Source of the DNA: Solirubrobacterales bacterium
GTDB taxonomy: Bacteria; Actinomycetota; Thermoleophilia; Solirubrobacterales; Solirubrobacteraceae
DNA length: 7,327 bases
NCBI GenBank assembly: GCA_025964075.1
Contig: JAOPZQ010000587.1
Span: 1 to 7,327, forward strand
Direction: 5' to 3'
Below are positions 1 through 6,729 of this stretch, piece after piece. The notes beneath the pieces were generated by a model. That model worked only from the letters and a program-made list of their open reading frames with translations. It did no database searches and was not told the origin of the DNA. The position numbers and the translations under genes were made by a program. The number at the start of each line of letters is the position of its first letter. Position 1 is the first letter of the stretch.

Positions 1-939
1 CGGACACCGGCGCTCCGCGGCCTCGTGCGCGAGACGCGCCTCGACCCCGCCGATTTCGTCTATCCGATGTTCGTGACGCACGAGTCCGGCGCGCGCCAGC
101 CGATCGACGCGATGCCGGGCATCGACCGGCTCTCGATCGAGAACGCCGTCGCCGAGGCCGGCGAGGCCGCCGCCCTCGGCATCCCCGCGGTCCTGCTCTT
201 CGGCATCCCCGCCTACAAGGACGAGGAGGGCTCGGGCGCGTGGGACGACGAGGGGGTCGTCCAGCTCGCGACGCGGGCGATCAAGGAGGCCCACCCCGAC
301 CTGCTGGTGATCGCCGACCTCTGCCTGTGCGAGTACACCAGCCACGGGCATTGCGGGCTGCTGCGGGCCGATGGGGCGGTGGACAACGACGCGACCGTCG
401 AGCTTCTGGCCCGGACGGCGACCTCGCAGGCTCGCGCGGGCGCCGACGTGATCGCTCCGAGCGACATGATGGACGGGCGCGTCGGGGCCGTCCGGGCCGC
501 GCTCGACGACGAGGGCTTCGTCGACATCCCGATCCTCGCCTACAGCGCCAAGTTCGCCTCGGCCTACTACGGCCCGTTCCGCGAGGCCGCCGGCTCGACC
601 CCGGCCTTCGGCGATCGCCGCGGCAACCAGATGGATCCGGCCAACGCGCTCGAGGCGGTACGCGAGTCCCGGCTCGACCTCGACGAGGGCGCCGACATGC
701 TGATCGTCAAGCCCGCGCTCGCCTACCTCGACGTCATCCGCCGGGTCAAGGACGAGCTCGGCGTGCCCGTCGCGGCCTACAACGTCTCCGGCGAGTATGC
801 GATGGTCAAGGCGGCCGCCGCCGCCGGCTACGTCGACGAGCAGGCGATCGTGCTCGAGACGCTCACGGCGATCCGGCGCGCCGGCGCCGACGTCGTCATC
901 ACCTACCACGCGAAGGACGCCGCCCGATGGCTGGGGTAA
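1..939 (+). CDS. hemB: Delta-aminolevulinic acid dehydratase (porphobilinogen synthase), 5' end cut off by the window
   Basis: HemB condenses two 5-aminolevulinate molecules to porphobilinogen in the cytoplasm, the first common step of tetrapyrrole synthesis. The frame is open from base 1 (RTPALRGL before the GTG at 25) and this residue string belongs to the usual HemB N-terminus, so the GTG at 25 is probably internal and the true start lies upstream. The zinc-site segment DLCLCEYTSHGHCG is intact, with cysteine codons at 322, 328 and 352, so this is the zinc-type rather than the aspartate-rich magnesium-type active site. The two active-site lysines are the codons at 550 (YSAKFASAYYGPFR) and 709 (MLIVKPALAYLD); the latter is the Schiff-base lysine in the family. 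The C-terminus is complete and ends in TAA. The next gene starts 13 bases before this stop, which suggests translational coupling. Family assignment is essentially certain. Confidence 0.97.
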   Translation, partial: RTPALRGLVRETRLDPADFVYPMFVTHESGARQPIDAMPGIDRLSIENAVAEAGEAAALGIPAVLLFGIPAYKDEEGSGAWDDEGVVQLATRAIKEAHPDLLVIADLCLCEYTSHGHCGLLRADGAVDNDATVELLARTATSQARAGADVIAPSDMMDGRVGAVRAALDDEGFVDIPILAYSAKFASAYYGPFREAAGSTPAFGDRRGNQMDPANALEAVRESRLDLDEGADMLIVKPALAYLDVIRRVKDELGVPVAAYNVSGEYAMVKAAAAAGYVDEQAIVLETLTAIRRAGADVVITYHAKDAARWLG

Positions 940-2003
940 GCCCGAAGATCCGCTCGCGGAAGGACGGCGCCGCGGTCGCGCTCGACGACGTCGACAAGCA
1001 CCTGCTGAACCTCCTGCAGGGCTCGTTCCCGATCGAGCCCCGTCCGTTCGCCCGCGTGGCGGAGCTCGCGGAGATCGGCGAGGACGAGGTGATGGCGCGC
1101 ACGCGGCGGCTCCTCGACGAGCGCATCATCCGTCAGATCACGCCGATCTACGACACGCGCGCGTTCGGCTACGGCTCGATGCTCGTCGCCGCCAAGGTCG
1201 ATCCCGAGCTGCCGTGGCGCGCCGCCAAGGTCATCAACGCCCACCCCGGCGTCTCGCACAACTACCTGCGCAACCACGACTTCAACATCTGGTTCACGAT
1301 CGCGGTCGAGCCGGACTCGAAGCTGGGCCTCCAGGGAACGCTCGACGTGCTGGCGCGGGAGGCGGGCGCGGAGTCGATCCGCCAGCTCCCCACGCTGAAG
1401 CTGTTCAAGATCCGCATGGACCTGGAGATGCGGGAGGGGACGAAGGCGCTCGCCACCGCGGCGGTCGCGGAGGAGCCGGCCGAGACCGAGCCGCAGCCCT
1501 ACGACGAGTGGGACCGCGCCGTCGTGCGCGCCACCCAGGGCGACATGCCGGTCGTGCCAGAGCCCTACGCGGCCGCCGCGGCCGAGCTCGGGGTGCCCCA
1601 AACGGAGCTGCTCGCCCATCTCGAGGGCATGCGCGAGCGGCGGCTGCTGCGTCGCGTCGCCGCGATCCTCTTCCATCGCCGCGCCGGCTTCAGCGCCAAC
1701 GGCATGGGAGTGTGGAAGGTGCCGGACGGCCTGATCGCCGAGATGGGGCCCCGGATGGCGTCGTTCCGCGGGATCTCCCACTGCTACCAGCGCCCGACCT
1801 ACGAGGACTGGCCCTATTCCGTCTTCACCATGGCGCACGGGCGCTCCAAGGAGGAGTGCGACGCCATCCTCGACGCGATCGCGGAGGACACCGGCATCGA
1901 GGATCGCTCCACGCTCTACTCGTCGACCGAGTTCAAGAAGATCCGCCTCCTGTACTTCACCGAGGACTTCAAGAACTGGGAACGTGAGCACGCCGGCGTC
2001 TAG
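927..2003 (+). CDS. ahbAB: Siroheme decarboxylase, fused AhbA-AhbB (NirDL-like), Lrp/AsnC fold
   Basis: Siroheme decarboxylases remove two carboxyl groups from siroheme to give 12,18-didecarboxysiroheme, the step leading to haem by the Ahb route or to haem d1 by the Nir route. The 358-residue product is an internal tandem. Residues about 18-170 resemble AhbA: a helix-turn-helix-like segment, then RIIRQITPIYDTRAFGYGS and SHNYLRNHDFNIWF. Residues about 192-350 resemble AhbB: RRVAAILFHRRAGFSANGM and SHCYQRPTYEDWPYSVF, with H250, H285, Y287, R289 and H304. A Glu/Ala/Pro-rich linker (about 175-192) joins them. Many such proteins are labelled Lrp/AsnC regulators, but the HRRAGFSANGM and CYQRP...WPY motifs mark the decarboxylase branch. 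The ATG at 927 is preceded by AAGGA at 913-917, a well-spaced ribosome binding site inside hemB. The position between hemB and hemL supports a tetrapyrrole role. Whether the end product is haem or haem d1 cannot be told here, because no AhbC, AhbD or other Nir gene is visible. Confidence 0.9.
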   Translation: MAGVSPKIRSRKDGAAVALDDVDKHLLNLLQGSFPIEPRPFARVAELAEIGEDEVMARTRRLLDERIIRQITPIYDTRAFGYGSMLVAAKVDPELPWRAAKVINAHPGVSHNYLRNHDFNIWFTIAVEPDSKLGLQGTLDVLAREAGAESIRQLPTLKLFKIRMDLEMREGTKALATAAVAEEPAETEPQPYDEWDRAVVRATQGDMPVVPEPYAAAAAELGVPQTELLAHLEGMRERRLLRRVAAILFHRRAGFSANGMGVWKVPDGLIAEMGPRMASFRGISHCYQRPTYEDWPYSVFTMAHGRSKEECDAILDAIAEDTGIEDRSTLYSSTEFKKIRLLYFTEDFKNWEREHAGV

Positions 2004-3303
2004 GGGCGCGGCGGCCACGCCGGCGCTCCGCGACGAGCGCTCGAGCGAGCTCTACCGGCGGGCCCTCGACGTGATGCCGGGCGGGGTCAACTCCCCCGTG
2101 CGCGCGATGCGGGCGATCGGGCGCGACCCGCTGTTCATCGTCCGCGGCGAGGGGGCCGAGCTCCTCGACGTCGACGGCAACCGCTACGTCGACTACGTCT
2201 GCTCCTGGGGACCGCTGATCCACGGGCACGCCCATCCCGAGATCCTCGCCGCGGTGCTTGCCGCCGCCGAGCGCGGCACCACGTTCGGCGCGCCGACGGA
2301 GGCCGAGGTCGAGCTCGCGGCCGAGGTCGCCCGGCGGATGCCGGCCGTGCCGATGCTCCGGATGACCTCGTCGGGCACCGAGGCGACGATGAGCGCGCTG
2401 CGCGTGGCCCGCGCGGCGACCGGGCGGGACGCGATCGTCAAGTTCGCGGGCGCCTACCACGGCCACGTCGACGGCCTGCTGGCGCAGGCGGGGTCCGGCC
2501 TCGCGACGCAGGCGATCCCCGCCAGCGCCGGCGTCCCGGCGGCCGCCGCCGCGGCGACGACCGTCGTCCCGTGGAACGATCCCGACGCCCTCGTCGCGGC
2601 GCTGCGCGAACGGCCTCCCGCGGCGATCGTCGCCGAGCCCTACCCGGCGAACATGGGCCTCGTCCCACCGCAGCCCGGCTTCCTCGCGCTCCTTCGCGAG
2701 CAGGCCGACGCGGCGGGCGCGCTGCTCGTCTTCGACGAGGTGATCAGCGGCTTCCGCGTGTCTCCCGGCGGCGCCCAGGAGCTCGAGGGAGTCACACCGG
2801 ACCTGACCATCCTCGGCAAGGTGATCGGCGGCGGACTGCCGGCCGCCGCCTACGGCGGGCGGCGCGACCTGATGGAGCTCGTCGCGCCCGCCGGCGACGT
2901 CTACCAGGCCGGCACGCTCTCCGGGAACCCACTCGCCGTGGCGGCCGGGCTCGCGGCGCTGCGGATGCTCGACGAGCCGGCGTACCTGCGCCTGGCGACG
3001 ATGACCGAGCGGCTGGCCGAGGACCTCCGCCGCGCGGCGGGCATGCGCGCCGTCCAGGTCCAGCACGTGCCGGGCCTCCTCACGGTCTTCTTCTCCGAGG
3101 AGCCGGTGCGGAGCTATGCCGACGCCGCCGCGTGCGACCTCGACGCGTACGCCGCGTGGTGTCGCGGGCTGCTCGCCCGCGGCGTCTACGCGCCGGCGTC
3201 GCAGTTCGAGGCGTGGTTCCCGTCGCTCGCGCACACCGAGGAGCAGCTGATCGCGACCGTGGAGGCCGCCGCGGGCGCCTTCGCCGACCTGGCCGCCGGA
3301 TGA
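1984..3303 (+). CDS. hemL: Glutamate-1-semialdehyde 2,1-aminomutase
   Basis: HemL is the PLP-dependent enzyme that converts glutamate-1-semialdehyde to 5-aminolevulinate, the last step of the C5 pathway and the supplier of HemB. The 439-residue length is normal. Visible hallmarks are MPGGVNSPVRA (from residue 31), the phosphate-binding SGTEA (130-134), AYHGH (157-161), DEVISGFRV with D251 placed to pair with the PLP ring nitrogen, and the Schiff-base lysine K279 in ILGKVIGGGLPAAAYGG. These separate it from ordinary class III aminotransferases such as ornithine or 4-aminobutyrate transaminases. The GTG start at 1984 lies inside the end of the siroheme decarboxylase gene (20-base overlap). A clear ribosome binding site is not obvious, since the purine-rich GGGAA sits too close, so coupling to upstream translation is likely. 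The stop TGA at 3301 overlaps an ATG at 3300. Identification is secure. Confidence 0.97.
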   Translation: MSTPASRGAAATPALRDERSSELYRRALDVMPGGVNSPVRAMRAIGRDPLFIVRGEGAELLDVDGNRYVDYVCSWGPLIHGHAHPEILAAVLAAAERGTTFGAPTEAEVELAAEVARRMPAVPMLRMTSSGTEATMSALRVARAATGRDAIVKFAGAYHGHVDGLLAQAGSGLATQAIPASAGVPAAAAAATTVVPWNDPDALVAALRERPPAAIVAEPYPANMGLVPPQPGFLALLREQADAAGALLVFDEVISGFRVSPGGAQELEGVTPDLTILGKVIGGGLPAAAYGGRRDLMELVAPAGDVYQAGTLSGNPLAVAAGLAALRMLDEPAYLRLATMTERLAEDLRRAAGMRAVQVQHVPGLLTVFFSEEPVRSYADAAACDLDAYAAWCRGLLARGVYAPASQFEAWFPSLAHTEEQLIATVEAAAGAFADLAAG

Positions 3304-3356
3304 CTCCCGCGGCGCTCGACCGGCGAGCCCGGATCGCGAGCGAGCGCCAGGCGTGA
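3300..3356 (+). CDS. Possible 18-residue linking ORF between hemL and the next gene
   Basis: An ATG at 3300 overlaps the hemL stop in an ATGA arrangement and opens an 18-codon frame (MTPAALDRRARIASERQA). It closes with a TGA at 3354 that in turn overlaps the GTG start of the next gene as GTGA. The frame therefore bridges the otherwise untranslated 49 bases between the two genes and could carry ribosomes from hemL to the next start. The peptide is basic and Ala/Arg-rich, with no recognisable motif. No dedicated ribosome binding site is needed if it is read by termination-reinitiation. In DNA this GC-rich a short open frame by chance is common, so this may simply be spacer sequence. Confidence 0.25.
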   Translation: MTPAALDRRARIASERQA

Positions 3357-3760
3357 GCTCGGCCGCGGGACTGGCGCGCCTGCGCGCGACGCTCGAAGCC
3401 GAGGGGGGCGAGTTGGCCGCCTCGCTGATCGACGGGGCGACCGGCCCGTCCGACTCCGGGGAGGTGACCGACCACGAGCTCGTGATCGAGCTGATCCGCG
3501 AGGGCTACCTCGTCCACTACGGCACCGGCCGCGTGGTGCGCACCGACGATCCCGACCTCGCGCTGCTCGCCGGCGACCGGCTGTACGCGCTCGGACTCGC
3601 GCGGCTCGCGGCGCTCGGAGACCTCGAGGCCGTCTCGCGGCTCGCCGACCTGATCGCCGAGTGCGCGCAGGCCCACGCGGCCGACGACCCGGCGCGCGCC
3701 GAGCGGGCGTGGGCCGATCGCGGGGTGGCCGGGAACCTGGCGTCGGACAGCTCCCTCTGA
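3353..3760 (+). CDS. Putative non-catalytic trans-prenyltransferase subunit (HexA/HepS-like)
   Basis: This 135-residue, largely helical soluble protein has no clear textbook motif, but it aligns by eye with the polyprenyl synthase encoded at the end of this window. Residues 45-55 (IELIREGYLVH) match that enzyme's VELVHSATLVH (81-91). Residues 73-107, starting AGDRLYALGLARLAALGD, match its residues 119-153 without gaps, with 14 of 35 identities by my count. Where the enzyme has the catalytic HDDVLD this protein has HYGTGR, and ten residues including the RRGRPTV loop are missing, so it should not bind the allylic diphosphate-magnesium complex. Heterodimeric synthases such as Micrococcus HexA/HexB and Bacillus HepS/HepT pair a small non-catalytic subunit with a catalytic one, and the size fits. 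The GTG start is the only plausible one; it is coupled to the upstream stop as GTGA. The C-terminus (108-135) is polar and probably flexible. The role is inferred; the alternative is an unrelated helical protein of Ala/Leu-rich composition. Confidence 0.55.
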   Translation: MSSAAGLARLRATLEAEGGELAASLIDGATGPSDSGEVTDHELVIELIREGYLVHYGTGRVVRTDDPDLALLAGDRLYALGLARLAALGDLEAVSRLADLIAECAQAHAADDPARAERAWADRGVAGNLASDSSL

Positions 3761-3774
3761 GGGGCACAGGCCCG

Positions 3775-3795
3775 TAGGCTTTGCCGCGATAAAGT
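3775..3795 (+). promoter_or_regulatory. Possible promoter -10 elements ahead of the Rieske gene
   Basis: The 50-base gap 3761-3810 is the longest non-coding stretch in the window and locally AT-richer than its surroundings. It contains two hexamers that fit the actinobacterial -10 pattern TANNNT: TAGGCT at 3775-3780 and TAAAGT at 3790-3795. Neither has a convincing -35 at normal spacing. No Shine-Dalgarno sequence precedes the ATG at 3811, so a transcript starting from either element would have a very short leader. This would allow the bc-complex genes to be expressed separately from the hem genes. Weak evidence from pattern only. Confidence 0.3.
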
Positions 3796-3810
3796 TCCGC
3801 GCCCTCACCG

Positions 3811-4479
3811 ATGCCCGACGAACGCAAGCCCAAGAAGTCCCCCTACACCGCCGATCGCAACATGCCGGGCGCCTTCGAAGGCGAGACGGTGACGCGGCGA
3901 CGGTTCATGACCGCGACGGTCCACGGGGCCGGCGCCGTGGCCGCGTCCGCGTTCGCGCTGCCGGCGCTCGCGTTCGCGCTCGGGCCGGTGTTCACTCGCC
4001 AGAAGTTCGACTGGCAGCTCGTGGGCAACGTCACGGACTTCCCCACCGACACGTACATCCCCCGGGTCGTCGCGATCGTTGCGGGGATCGGCGAGGCGGG
4101 TAAGAGCACCGTCTACATGCGCCGGCGCAACCCGGCCTTCGACAAGGACAAGCCCGACCAGTACAACCGGATCATCGCGATCTCCACGCGATGCATGCAC
4201 CTCGGCTGCCCCGTGCGCTACGTGGAGGCGGCCGAGCGCTTCATCTGCCCGTGCCACGGCGGCGTCTACGACTTCACGGGCCAGCGCACCGGCGGCCCGC
4301 CGGTCCGGCCCCTGGACCGCTTCTACACGGAGATCCGCAACGGCAACGAGGTGTGGGTCGGCCCGCGCTACTCGGTCAACTCGGAGCTCCACCGCTTCTC
4401 GCCGCGCGATCCCGGCGAGGACACCGACGGCATCGGCCAGTACCTGTATCCCGCCCGCTTCTCGACTCCCAAGAAGTAG
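3811..4479 (+). CDS. qcrA: Rieske [2Fe-2S] protein of a menaquinol:cytochrome c oxidoreductase
   Basis: This is the iron-sulfur subunit of a cytochrome bc-type complex; it takes one electron from menaquinol at the outer face of the membrane and passes it to a c-type haem. Residues 28-33 (TRRRFM) followed by a hydrophobic helix (about 38-60) form a Tat-type signal anchor. The cluster motifs are CMHLGC (128-133) and CPCHG (146-150). C128, H130, C146 and H149 are the cluster ligands, and C133 and C148 form the disulfide seen in the family. GGPPVRPLDRF follows, as usual in this fold. At 222 residues it is longer than B. subtilis QcrA (about 167), with a polar N-terminal leader of about 27 residues and a roughly 38-residue tail after VWVGPRYS. 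No Shine-Dalgarno is seen before the ATG. It is followed directly, with no gap, by the cytochrome b gene. Confidence 0.95.
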   Translation: MPDERKPKKSPYTADRNMPGAFEGETVTRRRFMTATVHGAGAVAASAFALPALAFALGPVFTRQKFDWQLVGNVTDFPTDTYIPRVVAIVAGIGEAGKSTVYMRRRNPAFDKDKPDQYNRIIAISTRCMHLGCPVRYVEAAERFICPCHGGVYDFTGQRTGGPPVRPLDRFYTEIRNGNEVWVGPRYSVNSELHRFSPRDPGEDTDGIGQYLYPARFSTPKK

Positions 4480-5280
4480 ATGCGCCTCCTTCCGCCGATT
4501 CCCGACCGCCTGAAGCCGGCGCCCAAGCGCCCCGGCACGGCGGCGCCGCAGAAGCCGCTCGAGCTCGTCCAGGAGGCCGGCATCTCCGCCGTCGACTGGA
4601 TCGACGAGCGGACGTCGCTCTCGGGCGGCCTGCGCTGGCTGCTGTTCCGGAAGGTCCCCAAGGGGACCAACTGGTTCTACACGCTGGGCTCCGCGACGCT
4701 GTTCGCCTTCCTCTCGCAGGCGGTCACCGGCGTGTTCCTCGCCATGTACTACCGGCCCGACGTGGCCGGCGGTGCCTACGAGTCGGTCCGCTACATCACG
4801 AACTACGCCTTCCTCGGCGAATTCGTGCGCGGAATGCACAAGTGGGGCTCCTCCGTGATGGTGATCCTCGTGTTCCTGCACATGGCCCGCACGTTCTTCT
4901 TCGGCGCCTACAAGTACCCGCGGGAGCTCAACTGGGTGATCGGCGTGACGCTGCTCATCCTCACGATGGTGATGTCGTTCACCGGATACCTGCTGCCGTT
5001 CGACCAGCGGGCCTACTGGGCGACGATCGTCGGCGTGAACATCAACGGCACCGGTCCGCTGATCGGCCCGTACCTCTCGGACTTCCTGAGAGCGGGTCCC
5101 GAGTTCGGGGCGACCACGCTCTCGCGGTTCTACGCGATCCACATGCTGCTCGTGCCGGGCCTGATCGCGGCCCTCGTCGGCGCGCACCTCTATCTGGTGG
5201 CGAAGCTCGGCACCACGGCCCCGCCGTGGCTGAAGGCCGAGCACAAGGAGCCTGAGCTCGAGGCGAAGGCCAAGGCATGA
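4480..5280 (+). CDS. qcrB: Cytochrome b6-like subunit of the menaquinol:cytochrome c oxidoreductase
   Basis: This is the dihaem membrane core of the bc complex, carrying electrons across the membrane between the two quinone sites. The 266-residue protein has an approximately 45-residue cytoplasmic N-terminal extension rich in Pro and Lys. Four transmembrane helices follow, near 68-91, 122-142, 153-175 and 219-243. Haem ligands are H120 and H134 (13 residues between) and H221 and H236 (14 between). The 14-residue second spacing is typical of cytochrome b6 and Bacillus QcrB rather than mitochondrial-type cytochrome b. Other family signatures are KYPRELNWVIGV and FTGYLLPFDQRAYWA. In b6 and Bacillus QcrB a cysteine in the helix A start (YCxGG) binds an extra haem covalently; here the aligned segment is WFYTLGSAT with T68 in its place. 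The ATG at 4480 directly follows the Rieske stop. The stop overlaps the next start as ATGA, consistent with one operon. Confidence 0.95.
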   Translation: MRLLPPIPDRLKPAPKRPGTAAPQKPLELVQEAGISAVDWIDERTSLSGGLRWLLFRKVPKGTNWFYTLGSATLFAFLSQAVTGVFLAMYYRPDVAGGAYESVRYITNYAFLGEFVRGMHKWGSSVMVILVFLHMARTFFFGAYKYPRELNWVIGVTLLILTMVMSFTGYLLPFDQRAYWATIVGVNINGTGPLIGPYLSDFLRAGPEFGATTLSRFYAIHMLLVPGLIAALVGAHLYLVAKLGTTAPPWLKAEHKEPELEAKAKA

Positions 5281-6011
5281 ACCAGGCGGAGAAGGAGCAG
5301 TACCTTCGGGAGTACAACATCCTGAAGTCGCAGGGGAAGCCGTTCTTCCCCTACGCGGTGGCCAAGGACTCGATCATGGCCGTGTTCGTCCTCGTGGTCA
5401 TCATCGTGTTGTCGATCATCCTCGGGGCCGAGCTCGGGCCCAAGGCCGATCCGACGACCACGACCTACGTTCCCCGCCCGGAGTGGTACTTCTTCTTCCT
5501 CTTCGAGGTGCTGCGCGTCGTCAAGCCGCCCGCGCTCACCCCGTTCGCGACGATCGGCGTGCCGACGATCGCGATGATCCTGCTGTTCCTGCTCCCGTTC
5601 TACGACCGCAGCCCGGAGCGGCGGCCCGAGCGCCGGCCGATCGCCACGACGGCCGGCATCCTCACGATCGCGGCGATGGCGTACCTGACGTTCCTGGGCG
5701 CCAGCGCCGGCTCCCCCAACCAGGTCGACCTCAAGGCCCCGAAGGACCTGCACGGCACCGCGCTCGCGCAGTTCAACGCCGGCAAGCTCGTGGTCGGGCA
5801 GTCGGGGTGCCTCGCCTGCCACAAGATCGGCGAGAACGGCAACGACGGCCCCGGCCCGGAGCTGACCCACGTGGCGCGCGACGTACCGCAGAACGCGATC
5901 GCCCAGACGTTGCGCAACCCGACCGCGCCGATGCCGTCGTTCAAGCGCCTGGCCACGCAGCAGCCGCAGAAGTTCAAGGCGCTCGTGTTCTTCCTCGGGC
6001 AGCTCAAGTAG
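5277..6011 (+). CDS. qcrC: Cytochrome b subunit IV fused to a cytochrome c domain (QcrC-like)
   Basis: The 244-residue protein completes the bc complex. The N-terminal part corresponds to subunit IV (PetD), that is, the C-terminal half of cytochrome b, with three hydrophobic helices near 31-51, 90-108 and 122-143. It carries the quinol-site motif PEWY (68-71), followed by FFFLFEVLR. After the third helix a linker leads to a monohaem cytochrome c domain (about 155-244) with CLACH at 178-182. M219 in the APMPSF segment is the likely sixth haem ligand. The domain must lie on the outer side, where it would accept electrons from the Rieske cluster. The same architecture and gene order (Rieske, b6-type, IV-c fusion) is known from Bacillus qcrABC (QcrC about 255 residues), so the fusion is established for the family rather than new. 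ATGA overlap with the previous gene indicates coupling. Confidence 0.95.
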   Translation: MNQAEKEQYLREYNILKSQGKPFFPYAVAKDSIMAVFVLVVIIVLSIILGAELGPKADPTTTTYVPRPEWYFFFLFEVLRVVKPPALTPFATIGVPTIAMILLFLLPFYDRSPERRPERRPIATTAGILTIAAMAYLTFLGASAGSPNQVDLKAPKDLHGTALAQFNAGKLVVGQSGCLACHKIGENGNDGPGPELTHVARDVPQNAIAQTLRNPTAPMPSFKRLATQQPQKFKALVFFLGQLK

Positions 6012-6021
6012 GCCCTTCCGC

Positions 6022-6729
6022 ATGACCGGGGCGACCGGGACCCTCGCGGACCCGCAGGTCCGCCAGATGTTCGACCGCATCGCCGGCGTGTACGACCGGA
6101 TGAACTCGGTCATGACCGCCGGGCTCCACCACCGCTGGCGCGCCCGCGCGGCGGACCTCGCCGCGCTCGCGCCCGGCGACCGGGCACTCGACGTCGCGAC
6201 GGGCACCGGCGACCTCGCGCTCGAGCTCGCCCGCCGCGTCGCTCCGGGGGGCGAGGTCGTCGGCTGCGACTTCGCCGACGGCATGCTCGCCCGCGCGCGG
6301 GAGAAGGCGGGCGCCGAGGGCGCCGTGCGCTTCGAGTGGGCCGACGCGCTCGCGCTCCCCTACTCCGAGGGCGCGTTCGCCGCCGCCACGGTCGGCTTCG
6401 GCGCCCGCAACTTCTCCGACCTCCCCCAGGGTGTCCGCGAGATGGCGCGCGTCGTGCGCCCCGGCGGCCGCGTCGTCATCCTCGAGATCACGACGCCGCA
6501 GCGACCCCCACTCTCTACGTTCTTCCGCCTGTGGTTCGACCGCATCGTCCCGGCGCTCGGCCGGGTCGCGGGCGACTCGGACGCCTACAGCTACCTGCCG
6601 GCCTCGGTGCGCCGGTTCCCCGCGCCCGAGGGCCTGGCCGCGGTGATGGCCGGCGCCGGCCTCGTCCGCATCCGGTGGATCCTCACGGCCGGCGGGATCA
6701 TCGCCCTCCACGTCGGCGAGGTCGCGTGA
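6022..6729 (+). CDS. menG: Demethylmenaquinone methyltransferase (MenG/UbiE family)
   Basis: This cytoplasmic SAM-dependent C-methyltransferase performs the last step of menaquinone synthesis, methylating demethylmenaquinone. The 235-residue length is usual. The UbiE/MenG signatures are all visible: MFDRIAGVYDRMNSVMTAG (16-34), SAM-binding motif I LDVATGTGD (56-64), the acidic residue at the end of strand 2 in VGCDFADGML, FGARNF (126-131), the post-motif VRPGGRVVILEITTP, and AYSYLPASVRRFPAPEGL near the C-terminus. Because the neighbouring bc complex is of the menaquinol type and the next gene makes a polyprenyl chain, menaquinone is the likelier substrate; a ubiquinone role cannot be excluded from sequence alone. 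The ATG lies 10 bases after the qcrC stop, and the TGA shares its final A with the ATG of the next gene (TGATG), so the pair is probably translationally coupled. Confidence 0.94.
   Translation: MTGATGTLADPQVRQMFDRIAGVYDRMNSVMTAGLHHRWRARAADLAALAPGDRALDVATGTGDLALELARRVAPGGEVVGCDFADGMLARAREKAGAEGAVRFEWADALALPYSEGAFAAATVGFGARNFSDLPQGVREMARVVRPGGRVVILEITTPQRPPLSTFFRLWFDRIVPALGRVAGDSDAYSYLPASVRRFPAPEGLAAVMAGAGLVRIRWILTAGGIIALHVGEVA

Noticed and set aside
240..926. In-frame extension of the siroheme decarboxylase upstream to base 240, giving a 587-residue protein
   Set aside because: The extension overlaps hemB out of frame and has the Arg/Gly/Pro-rich composition of a shadow frame. The ATG at 927 has a proper AAGGA site and gives a normal N-terminus.
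927..2003. Reading this gene as an Lrp/AsnC transcription regulator
   Set aside because: The winged-helix-like fold is shared, but the HRRAGFSANGM and SHCYQRP...WPY motifs, the tandem of two different halves and the place between hemB and hemL fit siroheme decarboxylase.
1969..3234. Long minus-strand open frame (421 codons) opposite hemL, and similar long ones at 903-2018 and 3805-5244
   Set aside because: They are Arg/Ala/Gly/Asp/His-rich with no recognisable domain and lie entirely opposite certain genes. At this GC content stop codons are rare in the antisense frames, so these are shadows.
3762..3773. Short hairpin GGGC-ACAG-GCCC after the 135-residue gene as a terminator
   Set aside because: The stem has only four pairs and is not followed by a T-run, so it is expected by chance in such GC-rich DNA.
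5277..6011. The subunit IV-cytochrome c fusion as a novel architecture
   Set aside because: The same fusion is well known from Bacillus QcrC and related complexes, so it is not new in itself.
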